A DNA stretch of 64,000 bases, taken from positions 5,151 through 69,150 of the forward strand of contig CAYRCJ010000001.1 of NCBI GenBank assembly GCA_964422785.1, read 5' to 3'. The stretch's first letter is position 1, and the number at the start of each line of letters is the position of its first letter. Shown one piece after another: positions 1 to 7,929 of this stretch. Source of the stretch: CAYRCJ01 sp964422785 (GTDB lineage Bacteria > Patescibacteriota > Minisyncoccia > UBA11713 > 2-01-FULL-45-33). The notes beneath the pieces were generated by a model, which saw only the letters and a program-made list of their open reading frames with translations, ran no database searches and was not told the origin of the DNA. The position numbers and the translations under genes are program-made.

Positions 1-515
1 CGTTGGAATTGGTTGAATTTATCAATGAATACGTCCATGAGCGCCAAATGTTTTACGGGAAGAAAAAAGTATCTCTTATTTTTGAAACGCATCCCGCAGA
101 ACTTCGCATTACCACTGATAAAAATTTGCTAGGTTATATTTTAAGAAATCTTGTTTCAAACGCCATTGATTATACGCCGCCGCAGGGGAGTGTTGAGATA
201 TCGGTGAAAAAAAAGAAAGATACTGTGCTTATTACGGTTCAAGATACGGGCATCGGCATACCCAAAAAAGAGTCGGGGCGTATTTTTCAAAAATTTGTTC
301 GCGCCTCGAACGCGGTAATTACGAAGCCCGACGGCACCGGACTCGGCCTATATATTGCGGCGGAGGCGGTAAAACTTTTGGGTGGAAAAATTTGGTTTGA
401 GTCCGAGGAGGGGCACGGTTCCACTTTTTTTGTTGAAGTTCCTTTTGTATCACATGCTCGCCCGGGAGAAAGGGGGCTGGTTTTGGAGAGTCAGTTAGCT
501 CATCCAAAGGAATAG
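1..515 (+). CDS. Sensor histidine kinase, C-terminal part (5' end outside window)
   Basis: This is the ATP-binding (HATPase) end of a two-component sensor kinase, which transfers phosphate from its own histidine to a response regulator. The N box is visible (NLVSNAIDYTPP), followed by the G1 box (DTGIGIP), an F-box-like stretch (RIFQKFVRA) and the G2 box (GTGLGLYIAAE). The frame is open from the first base, so the sensor and phosphoacceptor domains lie upstream of the window. The TTG at position 3 is unlikely to be the true start. Two CheY-like regulators follow on the same strand and are the likely partners. The family assignment is firm; the signal sensed is unknown. Confidence 0.9.
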   Translation, partial: LELVEFINEYVHERQMFYGKKKVSLIFETHPAELRITTDKNLLGYILRNLVSNAIDYTPPQGSVEISVKKKKDTVLITVQDTGIGIPKKESGRIFQKFVRASNAVITKPDGTGLGLYIAAEAVKLLGGKIWFESEEGHGSTFFVEVPFVSHARPGERGLVLESQLAHPKE

Positions 516-533
516 TGTATAATAGATTCATAT

Positions 534-941
534 ATGAACACGCAAAAAATAGTTTTAGTTGAAGATGATGAAATTTTATCTAAGGTATTGTGCGCCGAGC
601 TAACTGACGCCGGCTTTGAAGTATCACAAGCATTTGACGGAGAAGCGGGCTTGGAAATGACGCGCTCCAAGCATCCGGATTTGGTACTTCTTGATCTGGT
701 TCTTCCAAAAAAGCACGGGTTTGAAGTATTGGAGGAGCTCAAAAAATCTCCGGAAACAGAAAGTATCCCGGTGATTATTCTTACGCTTCTTGGAGAAGAC
801 GAAGATATTAAAAAGGGTTTGCGGCTCGGCGCAAATGATTATTTGGTAAAATCAAGCCACGCGGTCGGCGAGATTATAGAGAAGATAAAAAACTTTTTTG
901 CGAAAGAATCGCATCCAATAGGAGCGGAGCCAACTTTATGA
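534..941 (+). CDS. CheY-like response regulator (receiver domain only)
   Basis: A 135-residue stand-alone receiver domain. The acidic pocket is D11/D12, the phosphoacceptor is D54 (in LVLLDLVLP), the switch threonine is T84 and the conserved lysine is K106. There is no output domain, so it should act through protein contacts or as a phosphate relay. It follows the kinase by 18 nt. A TATAAT preceded by TG lies at 518-523, 10 nt before the ATG, so it may have its own near-leaderless promoter. Its stop overlaps the next start by 4 nt (ATGA), which suggests translational coupling. Confidence 0.9.
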   Translation: MNTQKIVLVEDDEILSKVLCAELTDAGFEVSQAFDGEAGLEMTRSKHPDLVLLDLVLPKKHGFEVLEELKKSPETESIPVIILTLLGEDEDIKKGLRLGANDYLVKSSHAVGEIIEKIKNFFAKESHPIGAEPTL

Positions 942-1321
942 AAAAGAAAATAGTTTTAATTGAGGATGATAAAATACTCTCCGAGACGCTCAGTAGCGGC
1001 CTAAATGATGCCGGCTTTGATGTCTTAAGGGCGTATGACGGCGAGGAGGGGCTGAAGTTGGCAGAGAGCGAGAAGCCGGATCTTATTTTGCTGGATATCC
1101 TTCTTCCCAAAATTGACGGCTTGGCCGTTGCCAAAAAATTAAAAAGCGATCCGTTAACAACAGATATTCCAATTATTATTCTCACTGTTCTTGAGCAAAA
1201 TGAATCGGTGGCCGCGGCGCTAGATAGCGGTGTGTACGAGTATATTGTAAAATCCAATGTCAAGATTGAAGAAATTGTCGCTAGAGTGAAAGAAAAGCTC
1301 GAGAACTCCTGGGAAAGATAA
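938..1321 (+). CDS. CheY-like response regulator (second, paralogous)
   Basis: A 127-residue receiver domain that is clearly a paralogue of the preceding one: both share an AGF-V--A-DGE-GL core. Acidic residues are D10/D11, the phosphoacceptor is D53 (LILLDILLP), and the threonine and lysine are in IILTVLE and YIVKS. It has no output domain. The four-base overlap with the upstream gene and the 7-nt gap to the dockerin gene downstream point to one transcription unit. A kinase with two single-domain regulators could form a branched or competing relay; that is an inference. Confidence 0.9.
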   Translation: MKKKIVLIEDDKILSETLSSGLNDAGFDVLRAYDGEEGLKLAESEKPDLILLDILLPKIDGLAVAKKLKSDPLTTDIPIIILTVLEQNESVAAALDSGVYEYIVKSNVKIEEIVARVKEKLENSWER

Positions 1322-1328
1322 CGCCACT

Positions 1329-3101
1329 ATGAAAAAATTGTTCATAAATATTTTTCGGGGCTTAATGGGAATCAGTCTGGTATTTGTTGCGGCCGGAATT
1401 GCTCAATATGCGTATGCGGCAGGCATGGTGGTAGTTACTCCGAGTACTCCGGACTGGTGGTTTTTTGAGGAAACTCCAACCGGCTCCGGAACTTTTGTTT
1501 ACGGTCCGTCCACGCCTCCGCTTGGCGGAGGGAGCGCCCAGCTCACAGTCAACGGCACCGGAGGGGTAATTTTTGGAACATTTGCTTTTGCGGGCACCAG
1601 ACTTGATGCGATCACGTCTCTTGCGTACAGCACTTACCGAGCTTCCGGCGGAAGCGCTCTTGCCGCGTCTCTTCAATTGGATATCGATACCAATGTCACG
1701 GATGCCAACACAGCATGGCAGGGGAGGCTTGTGTACGAACCATATTATACGCACGCCGTTCAGACGGGAGTGTGGCAGACATGGAATCCGCTCGACAACG
1801 CCGGCACCGGCAATTGGTGGTTTACCGGTGCGCCTGGAAATGCGGTGTGCACAATCAATAATCCGTGTACATGGTCAGAACTTCGCGCCGCCTTTCCAAA
1901 TGCGGGCATTCGTTCTGCGGGAGTAAACACCGGGGCTCTTCAATTTAAGGCCGGCGGCGGCTGGAGTGGCGGTTTTGTAGGGAGCGTTGACGCGTTTAGT
2001 ATCGGTATAAATAATGTGGCAACAACCTATGATTTTGAATTACCTTTTACAGTCCCCACAACTACATCGGTTAGCCCTTCTTCTAAGGGCACGGGCGATT
2101 CAGCTTTTACCATTACTGTAAACGGTACAAATTTTTTTCCTTCGTCGGTAGTTCAGTGGAACGGTTCGAATCGCGTCACAACTTTTATTTCTTCTACGCA
2201 ACTTACCGCGTCTATTCTTTCTTCGGATCTTTCTGCCGCCGGCACTTTTTCCATTACTGTCGTGAATCCAACCCCCGGCGGTGGTACTTCCAACACGCAG
2301 ACAGTAGCTGTGACAACTCCGGCAACAACACCCAATCCGGAATCTAGTGAGGGAGGCAGCAAGGTCGCTCCAACAAGTGTAATTATTTCCGGGCGGGCGT
2401 ATCCGGGAAGCACAATCGAACTTTTGAGAAAAAGCATCCAAGACGAAACATATAGGAATACTCCGGAAGCAATTTCCACTGTATCGGCTGACGGAATTTT
2501 TAGAATACAGCTTACCGCTCTTTTGCAAGGACAGTACTTATTTGCTCTCCGAGCCGTAGATAAAGACGGAAGAAAGACCGGTGTTATCGCGTTTAACACG
2601 GATTTATCAAGTACCGATAATTTGGAAGCAAGGGATATTTTTGTCCCTCCAACCGTTGATTTTGAGAAAGCGGTTGTGGCGCTTGGCAAAGATATAAAAA
2701 TTCAGGGATACGCCTTCGCTGGAGATAAGATTGATATCGATATAGATGGTATAATGAAAGGAGCGGCCACAGCGGACAAAAATGGTTTTTGGTCATATGC
2801 GACAAGCACTCGGCCCTTCAGAATCGGAGATCATTACGCGCGCGCGAGGCAAACTGATGCGAGCGGCAAGGGAAGTGAATTTTCCATTTCTCGCACGTTT
2901 CGTGTTTCTCTACTTACTTTCCCGAAAGCGGATTTTAGCGGCGATGATAAAGTCGATATCACCGATTGGAGTATTTTTCTTTTCCGATGGAATTCAACAG
3001 ACAAGGACTTAAGAAGCAAAATCGATATTAATGATGACGGAAAAATAGATATCTCCGATTTTAGTATTTTTTTACAAGCAATAAATAATAACAATGAATA
3101 A
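1329..3101 (+). CDS. Secreted protein with IPT/TIG-like, Ig-like and C-terminal dockerin domains
   Basis: 590 residues. There is an N-terminal signal peptide (basic start, hydrophobic core, cleavage near AYA at about residue 30). A Gly/Thr-rich beta domain of about 200 residues follows, then an IPT/TIG-like domain at about 242-322 and two Ig-like sandwiches at about 340-520. A type-I-like dockerin at about 534-588 has two calcium-loop repeats (DFSGDDKVDITD and DINDDGKIDISD). Dockerins bind cohesins, and the next gene, overlapping by 8 bp, encodes a cohesin-type protein, so the two products probably attach to each other at the cell surface. No catalytic domain is recognised. The start follows a signal peptide and has no Shine-Dalgarno site. 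Confidence 0.8.
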   Translation: MKKLFINIFRGLMGISLVFVAAGIAQYAYAAGMVVVTPSTPDWWFFEETPTGSGTFVYGPSTPPLGGGSAQLTVNGTGGVIFGTFAFAGTRLDAITSLAYSTYRASGGSALAASLQLDIDTNVTDANTAWQGRLVYEPYYTHAVQTGVWQTWNPLDNAGTGNWWFTGAPGNAVCTINNPCTWSELRAAFPNAGIRSAGVNTGALQFKAGGGWSGGFVGSVDAFSIGINNVATTYDFELPFTVPTTTSVSPSSKGTGDSAFTITVNGTNFFPSSVVQWNGSNRVTTFISSTQLTASILSSDLSAAGTFSITVVNPTPGGGTSNTQTVAVTTPATTPNPESSEGGSKVAPTSVIISGRAYPGSTIELLRKSIQDETYRNTPEAISTVSADGIFRIQLTALLQGQYLFALRAVDKDGRKTGVIAFNTDLSSTDNLEARDIFVPPTVDFEKAVVALGKDIKIQGYAFAGDKIDIDIDGIMKGAATADKNGFWSYATSTRPFRIGDHYARARQTDASGKGSEFSISRTFRVSLLTFPKADFSGDDKVDITDWSIFLFRWNSTDKDLRSKIDINDDGKIDISDFSIFLQAINNNNE

Positions 3102-4827
3102 AAAAGTTTTTTTCATATTTCCGCTTCTCGCCTTTTTCTTTTTCGCGCTTGAGGCAAGCGCCGCAACCATCTCTTTGTTTCCTGAGTCAAGAAATTTTGT
3201 TGTGGGGCAAGAATTCAGTGTGGACATAAAAATTAATACTGAAGAAGTATTTATAAACGCCAGCCAAGCGACTATCCGATTTCCTGCCGGCGTTCTTGAG
3301 TTAACCCAAGTTGATAAAACCGGTTCCGCATTTGGTTTTTGGACAGATGAACCAAAGATATCCAATGAAGAGGGCACAATGAGTTTTACCGGAGGGGCGG
3401 GCAAGGGAATTTCCGGAGCCTCTCTCCAGATTTTAAAAATGAAATTTAGGGCCAAGGCTGCGGGTGCCGCGGATCTTGCTATTCTTGACGCGGCGGTAAC
3501 TGCGCCTGACGGCAAGGGGACAAATGTACTTTCCAAACTCAATGGAGCAAATATTAATATATCATCTGTCCAATTGCCCAATACCGGCACGGTTGTTGCT
3601 CCTCCTCCACCGGCCGAAGTAGTAAAGATAGTCCGGCAGCCGGTGCCCGCCCAAAAATTGCCTCAAAAACCGGAGCTTCGAGTGCCATTATATCCTGATC
3701 AGACACAGTGGCACAACAATTTAGGCGACACAGCGGTCCTTTGGAATGTTCCGGAGGATGTAATAGAGGTAGCCGCCGCTCTGGATAAAAATCCCAATAC
3801 GATACCTGCAAATCCGGAAAAAGAATTACTCACCGGTAAAAGTTTTGGGATTTTAAAAGAGGGCGTTTGGTATATTCATGTACGATTTAGAAATAATGTT
3901 GGTTGGGGGGAAACCGCCCACTATAGGATCGCCATTGACACTACAGTGCCTACGCCATTTGAGGTGAAAATGGATCAGCTTGTGAGCGATAACCCAAGTC
4001 CTGAAATACGATATGAGGCGCACGATGCGCTTTCCGGAATTTCTAATAACATTATCTTTCTCGATGGCAAAGAATTTTTGAAATCAACTACCACGTCTAC
4101 TATATTACCCCCGCAACCCCCGGGCAAACACGCTCTATTGGTAAGAATTTTCGATTTGGCGGGGAACAGTGTGGAGGCTGATCTTAAGTTTGAAATTTTA
4201 CCGCTCCCCATGCCGATTATTGAATTTGTAACCAGATCGGTTTCTCAAGATGACCTTCTTTTTGCTTCCGGAAAATCAATACCAAATTCTTTTATTGATG
4301 CGCGGGCGTTTAATGCTTCACAAGAAGAAGTATTTAAGGGCACCTCACAAAGCGATGCGTCAGGAAATTGGAAAATAAGCATAGAAAAGGCTTTGCCTAC
4401 CGGACAATATTTTCTTTCGGTTATAGCCAGGGATGATCGCGGAGCTACGAGCTATCCTGCCAAACAAGAATTATTTAGTGTGCGGGCTAAAATTATATTG
4501 TCGCTCGGAGGATTTATTAATCTCGGTTGGTTTGAGATTTTTATCATTGCAATGCTTGTTATTATATCCGGATCAAGTTTTATTTCTTGGCGGTACGCTT
4601 CAAAAAATAAAATGCATCAGGCCTACGGTATTATTGCGGGGAGAGATGTTGAGAAAATGGCGGCTCTACTTGAAGGCGATCTCGCGGAGCTCGAAAAACT
4701 TCTGAGCATTGGAGCGCGTCCGGAGTTTCCGGAAAAAGCTGGTTCGCTTCATCTTTTTGCAAAGCTTCACGAAACAATCGCAAAAATGAAAAAATACCTA
4801 GGTGAAGAAGTGGGGAAAATTAAATAA
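3094..4827 (+). CDS. Membrane-anchored cohesin-domain protein
   Basis: 577 residues. The signal peptide is about 1-23 (cleavage near ASA). A cohesin-type beta domain at about 24-155 (VGQEFSVDIKINTEE, RFPAGVLEL, LQILKMKFRAKAAG) is followed by a Pro-rich linker. Ig/fibronectin-like modules run from about 180 to 460, then one transmembrane helix (about 477-495) and a charged, helical cytoplasmic tail of about 75 residues. The layout is a surface receptor fixed in the membrane with its cohesin outside, suited to hold the dockerin protein encoded just upstream. Its start lies inside the last codons of that gene. The receptor-ligand pairing is inferred from domains and adjacency. Confidence 0.8.
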   Translation: MNKKVFFIFPLLAFFFFALEASAATISLFPESRNFVVGQEFSVDIKINTEEVFINASQATIRFPAGVLELTQVDKTGSAFGFWTDEPKISNEEGTMSFTGGAGKGISGASLQILKMKFRAKAAGAADLAILDAAVTAPDGKGTNVLSKLNGANINISSVQLPNTGTVVAPPPPAEVVKIVRQPVPAQKLPQKPELRVPLYPDQTQWHNNLGDTAVLWNVPEDVIEVAAALDKNPNTIPANPEKELLTGKSFGILKEGVWYIHVRFRNNVGWGETAHYRIAIDTTVPTPFEVKMDQLVSDNPSPEIRYEAHDALSGISNNIIFLDGKEFLKSTTTSTILPPQPPGKHALLVRIFDLAGNSVEADLKFEILPLPMPIIEFVTRSVSQDDLLFASGKSIPNSFIDARAFNASQEEVFKGTSQSDASGNWKISIEKALPTGQYFLSVIARDDRGATSYPAKQELFSVRAKIILSLGGFINLGWFEIFIIAMLVIISGSSFISWRYASKNKMHQAYGIIAGRDVEKMAALLEGDLAELEKLLSIGARPEFPEKAGSLHLFAKLHETIAKMKKYLGEEVGKIK

Positions 4828-4899
4828 TCACTAATATGCTGTTATAATTTTACTGGCAATTTGAACGCCGGAAATCGCCGGGATTATATAGAAGCGGGG

Positions 4900-5016
4900 A
4901 TGGAGCCGTTTAAGGCAAGCGAAAAACAAACACTGATCAATTATTATGAAGTGCCTCCGGATATTTTGGAAAATCCGGACGAGCTGGCCATCTGGGCCAA
5001 TAAATCGATAGAGTGA
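4900..5016 (+). CDS. Possible small protein (38 aa; 51 aa from an upstream TTG)
   Basis: A short open frame after the cohesin gene, in the same frame as it. From the ATG at 4900 it gives 38 residues, rich in acidic and aromatic positions (YYEVPPDILENPDEL). A TTG at 4861 would extend it to 51 residues, and a TATAAT at 4843-4848 lies 12 nt before that TTG. Codon use looks coding-like (GCC, GAA, CCG), but there is no clear Shine-Dalgarno site or recognised family. It could also be a decayed gene remnant. Confidence 0.35.
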   Translation: MEPFKASEKQTLINYYEVPPDILENPDELAIWANKSIE

Positions 5017-5018
5017 GC

Positions 5019-5047
5019 TTGCTTTTTTTGTTAATATGTGTTAAACT
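5019..5047 (+). promoter_or_regulatory. Promoter for UPF0114 gene
   Basis: TTGCTT, a 17-bp spacer, then TAAACT with an extended-10 TG. It sits 26 nt before the start codon at 5074. Confidence 0.45.
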
Positions 5048-5073
5048 AAGGGCAGATAGAAAAGGGGGGGAAT

Positions 5074-5607
5074 ATGCTGGATAAAATAGCCAGATTTATG
5101 GAAGTTGAAAATTTAATGCTTAAGTCCAGGTACCTGCTCTTGCCGATGTTGTTCGCGTTATTGCTGTTGATTTTGAAAATTACAGTTGATTTCGTCATGC
5201 TGCTGGCGGGGATGAACGAAGCGGTAAACATAAGCGAGCATACCGTGCAGGCGCTTGAGCTGCTTGATATCGCGATGATCGCAAATCTTATTTGGCTGAT
5301 CAGCGCCGGAAGTTTTTACGTGTTTGTGTACACGGAACCGGCCGACGGCGTTCCTATGAAAAAACGCCCGCGATGTCTAACTCATATTTCTTCGGGCATA
5401 CTCAAGGAAAAGCTGGCAGGCTCTCTTATGGGCGTTGTATCGGTTTATCTGCTCAAAATATTTTTCAAAATTGCCGAAGATAAAGAGGTGGTAAATATGC
5501 ACAAGACAGCCGCGGTGATCGGAATTTACGTCGCCTTTATGATGGGCTTGCTGGCGTTTAATCATTCGAACGCGTCGGTTCACCACCAACATAACCCAGA
5601 AAAATAA
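5074..5607 (+). CDS. UPF0114 (YqhA-like) integral membrane protein
   Basis: 177 residues with about four hydrophobic segments: 20-45, 66-90, 112-132 and 146-165. The pattern resembles the YqhA/UPF0114 family: an N-terminal E-x-xLKSRYLLLPM segment, then a GILKEKLAGSLMGVVSVYLL helix. The function of that family is unknown. The start is supported by a strong purine-rich site (AAGGGGGGG) 3-4 nt before the ATG. It is a single-gene unit with its own promoter and a strong hairpin terminator. The His-rich C-terminus (HHQHNPEK) could be a cytoplasmic tail. Confidence 0.7.
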   Translation: MLDKIARFMEVENLMLKSRYLLLPMLFALLLLILKITVDFVMLLAGMNEAVNISEHTVQALELLDIAMIANLIWLISAGSFYVFVYTEPADGVPMKKRPRCLTHISSGILKEKLAGSLMGVVSVYLLKIFFKIAEDKEVVNMHKTAAVIGIYVAFMMGLLAFNHSNASVHHQHNPEK

Positions 5608-5611
5608 CAAT

Positions 5612-5640
5612 AAAACACCCCGATTTATCGGGGTGTTTTT
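5612..5640. terminator. Bidirectional hairpin terminator
   Basis: Perfect stem CACCCCGAT/ATCGGGGTG (loop TT), flanked by A and T runs. It serves the UPF0114 gene on + and the ASCH gene on -. Confidence 0.85.
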
Positions 5641-5645
5641 ATAAA

Positions 5646-6050
5646 TTATTCCGGTTGGATTTTGCTGTACAATTTTTGCGGTTGGAGGCGATACTCCACG
5701 TCATTATCTTTTAACCACCCTCTTACATTCGCCCAGCGGATAACTGTGACAGGTGAGTCCATTGTTATGTTCGGATAAAAACGTTTAAGATCGGCAAGCA
5801 ATTCTTTTTTGTTTGCGGCTCCGTCATCTCTGCATTCTTCTTCTGTTACCTCGGAAAGCGTGCAATGACTGACTTGCGTAATATCCGCCATTACCGCCCA
5901 AGGTTCTATATGGCAGCAAAGCATCACCGGATTTCCCGCTTTATAATCTCTATGACCCTCACGGATGGAAACAGTTTTTCTGCCGTAAAGAATTTCTGTT
6001 CTGGTTTTGTGACCCGGCGCGACAAGCAATGCGTAAAGCGGCTGTTTCAT
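5646..6050 (-). CDS. ASCH/PUA-like domain protein
   Basis: 134 residues. The N-terminal part has the ASCH layout: ALLVAPGHKTRTEILYGRKT, then TVSIREGHRDYKAGNPVMLC, then an A-I-V strand and a T-E-E-E segment. ASCH domains share the PUA fold and are thought to bind RNA or modified nucleotides; the target here is unknown. The ATG has a good site (AAAGGTGGG) 5 nt upstream and a promoter at 6086-6114. It is transcribed alone, convergent with the UPF0114 gene. The C-terminal 35 residues are not recognised. Confidence 0.65.
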   Translation of the reverse strand: MKQPLYALLVAPGHKTRTEILYGRKTVSIREGHRDYKAGNPVMLCCHIEPWAVMADITQVSHCTLSEVTEEECRDDGAANKKELLADLKRFYPNITMDSPVTVIRWANVRGWLKDNDVEYRLQPQKLYSKIQPE

Positions 6051-6085
6051 AATCCCACCTTTCTATTTGGAGAACCCCGGGTAGA

Positions 6086-6114
6086 AGACTACCAAATGCT
6101 GTTGTTGAATGCAA
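6086..6114 (-). promoter_or_regulatory. Promoter for ASCH gene
   Basis: On the minus strand: TTGCAT, 17 bp, TAGTCT with an extended-10 TG. Confidence 0.5.
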
Positions 6115-6165
6115 TATCATGTTATTTTGTTTTTAGATTATTTTTAAAAGACTTGGGGGATCTTC

Positions 6166-6702
6166 ATGATGCCGATCATCATCGTTTCTATTTTGGCTAC
6201 GTTCATAGCCTGTAACTTTTTGGAATGGTTAGTTCATGGAAAATTCATGCATGGAGAAATGCCCACCGAATATCTTCAAAAACTGGCCGCGCACCTCTTT
6301 CAAAACAAACATCGGGAACATCATCTTGAATATCCTCCTCGGAATTATCAAAATTCTGAACATGGTCAGAATGTTAATCTGCCCTGGTGGGCCGGGGCTC
6401 TTATTGTCGGAGGGCTGACTTTTCCCGGCATGCTGATCAGTTATTTTTCAGGTCATTGGGCGATATCCTGGTGTGTCGCCATCACCTCAACTTTTTATTT
6501 TTTGGCGTATAACTATGTCCATACTTGCTACCATGTTCCTGCCGGCAGATGGCTCGAAAGAACAAGGTTCTATAACTTTATGAATTACTATCATTGGAAG
6601 CATCATGCCAGAGAAAAAGAGTGGGGGACGCTTGTAAATATTTGCCTGGTTTGCCCATTGGCCGACTGGATCATGGGTACATCCCTTAAGTCCGGAAGGT
6701 GA
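6166..6702 (+). CDS. Fatty acid hydroxylase/sterol desaturase-like membrane protein
   Basis: 178 residues with about four membrane segments and the histidine clusters of the integral-membrane diiron hydroxylase superfamily: HGKFMH near residue 23, HREHH near 45, HTCYH near 123 and HWKHH near 144. These enzymes use O2 and two irons to hydroxylate or desaturate lipids; the substrate cannot be read from sequence. The start has GGGGGA 6 nt before ATGATG, so the second ATG (6169) is also possible. It is a lone gene closed by a hairpin terminator. Confidence 0.7.
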   Translation: MMPIIIVSILATFIACNFLEWLVHGKFMHGEMPTEYLQKLAAHLFQNKHREHHLEYPPRNYQNSEHGQNVNLPWWAGALIVGGLTFPGMLISYFSGHWAISWCVAITSTFYFLAYNYVHTCYHVPAGRWLERTRFYNFMNYYHWKHHAREKEWGTLVNICLVCPLADWIMGTSLKSGR

Positions 6703-6714
6703 AAATAACGCGAC

Positions 6715-6742
6715 GGCTCCGACATTGTGTCGGGGCTTTTTT
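6715..6742 (+). terminator. Hairpin terminator after hydroxylase gene
   Basis: Stem GCTCCGACA/TGTCGGGGC with loop TTG, then six T. Confidence 0.8.
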
Positions 6743-6816
6743 CATGTATTATTAAACCCAACTTCGCTATTGGGTCAATATTGACGGGATTTATATACCA
6801 TTTAAGCTTGGTAGTT

Positions 6817-7497
6817 ATGGAGGGTGATAAGAAAAACAATATTGAAGAGATTAAGCAGAAAGCTTTAAAAATTACAGAGGCTTTATACCGCACTACGGAT
6901 TTGTTTTACGATGTGGAGCCTCTCAAATGGTCTCTTCGCGAAACGTCGCTTTCCATATTAGAGATAGTTTCAGGCATAGAAGGAAAGTCTGAGTACGAGC
7001 GGTCCAGGGAAATAGAAAAATTAAATAACTTAGTGAAGAAGCTTTTTTTGAAGCTTGAGCTTGCCTCAAGCGGAACGTTCATTTCCAGAACAAACTTCGA
7101 TGTTTTGGAGCGGGAATATATTGCCATAGGACAGTCTTTGAAGAGAAGCTTCATCCCCACGCTTTTATTGGACAAGCCTTTAACGGACATCGTATCAGAC
7201 AGTTTATCGGACAATGTATCGGTCACTGATAATAGTAATGTTATCAGACACGAAGAAGTTTCAAGGCCGGCAGAATCTGAACCAACCGGAATAATTGTTG
7301 AGCGCGGAGATCCAAAAAGGAAAGAAACGATACTGGAGGCATTAAAGACAAAAGGACCGAGCAGTGTCAGCGATTTAGCAGGATTATTCGCCGGAGCAAT
7401 CAGCGAAAAGACTGTCCAAAGGGAATTGAGTTCTTTGGTTGCCGCCGGGAATGTGAAGCAAGAGGGCGAGAAGAGATGGAGAAGGTATTTTTTATGA
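6817..7497 (+). CDS. Helical N-terminal domain plus C-terminal winged helix (putative regulator)
   Basis: 226 residues from the ATG at 6817. The frame is open further upstream, but that part runs through the previous terminator, so this ATG is preferred. Residues about 5-120 form an alpha-helical bundle. A variable, acidic linker follows with TDIVSDSLSDNVSVTD. The last 60 residues look like a DeoR/GntR-type winged helix (KETILEALKTKGPSSVSDLA, then an SEKTVQRELSSL recognition helix). It is probably DNA-binding. No operator or ligand is evident. A weak TTGGGT-N18-TATACC lies at 6770-6799. Confidence 0.6.
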   Translation: MEGDKKNNIEEIKQKALKITEALYRTTDLFYDVEPLKWSLRETSLSILEIVSGIEGKSEYERSREIEKLNNLVKKLFLKLELASSGTFISRTNFDVLEREYIAIGQSLKRSFIPTLLLDKPLTDIVSDSLSDNVSVTDNSNVIRHEEVSRPAESEPTGIIVERGDPKRKETILEALKTKGPSSVSDLAGLFAGAISEKTVQRELSSLVAAGNVKQEGEKRWRRYFL

Positions 7498-7929
7498 GTT
7501 ATCCACATAAATGGCTTTGCACGTATATAAAGCGGGATTTATAATGAAATTAAGCTCAAATGCGAATATCTGAATTGTGTGAAATAATTAGTTAAGTAGG
7601 CCAAGGTTTTGGCCAACTTGTTGGCTTATGACGACTGGGAGTTAAATAAAAAATAGCTGCCGGTCGCCAGAAGCTAATGAAATATTTTCTGGCAAGAAAG
7701 AACTTTGAAAATTAAAAAACATCTGATTCATTCTAAGTTTAAGCGTATTTAATTTGTAATAACTGAGGAGTTTAAGTCGGGTCGAATTTGCTCCAACTAA
7801 AAAGAGCAAAAACGATTTTGCTCCATTGATCAAGTAGAATTAATTATTAGGTTTAGTTTCAAAACCAACTAAAAACGTTTTGTCGAAATTCTTTTTAGTT
7901 GGATAAATTATTAAAAGAGAATTTAAAAT
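7498..7929 (+). promoter_or_regulatory. Long structured 5' leader of the S-layer-like gene
   Basis: 432 nt without a plausible gene. A strong promoter (7517-7545) predicts a transcript start near 7552 and a leader of about 378 nt. It contains hairpins GGCCAA/TTGGCC (7599-7614), the overlapping alternative GCCAAC/GTTGGC (7612-7625), GCCAGAA/TTCTGGC (7666-7693), GAGCAAAA/TTTTGCTC (7804-7823) and an 11-bp stem CCAACTAAAAA/TTTTTAGTTGG (7865-7902) ending 27 nt before the ATG. No Shine-Dalgarno site is clear. Confidence 0.6.
7517..7545 (+). promoter_or_regulatory. Strong promoter for S-layer-like gene
   Basis: TTGCAC, a 17-bp spacer, then a perfect TATAAT. Confidence 0.65.
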
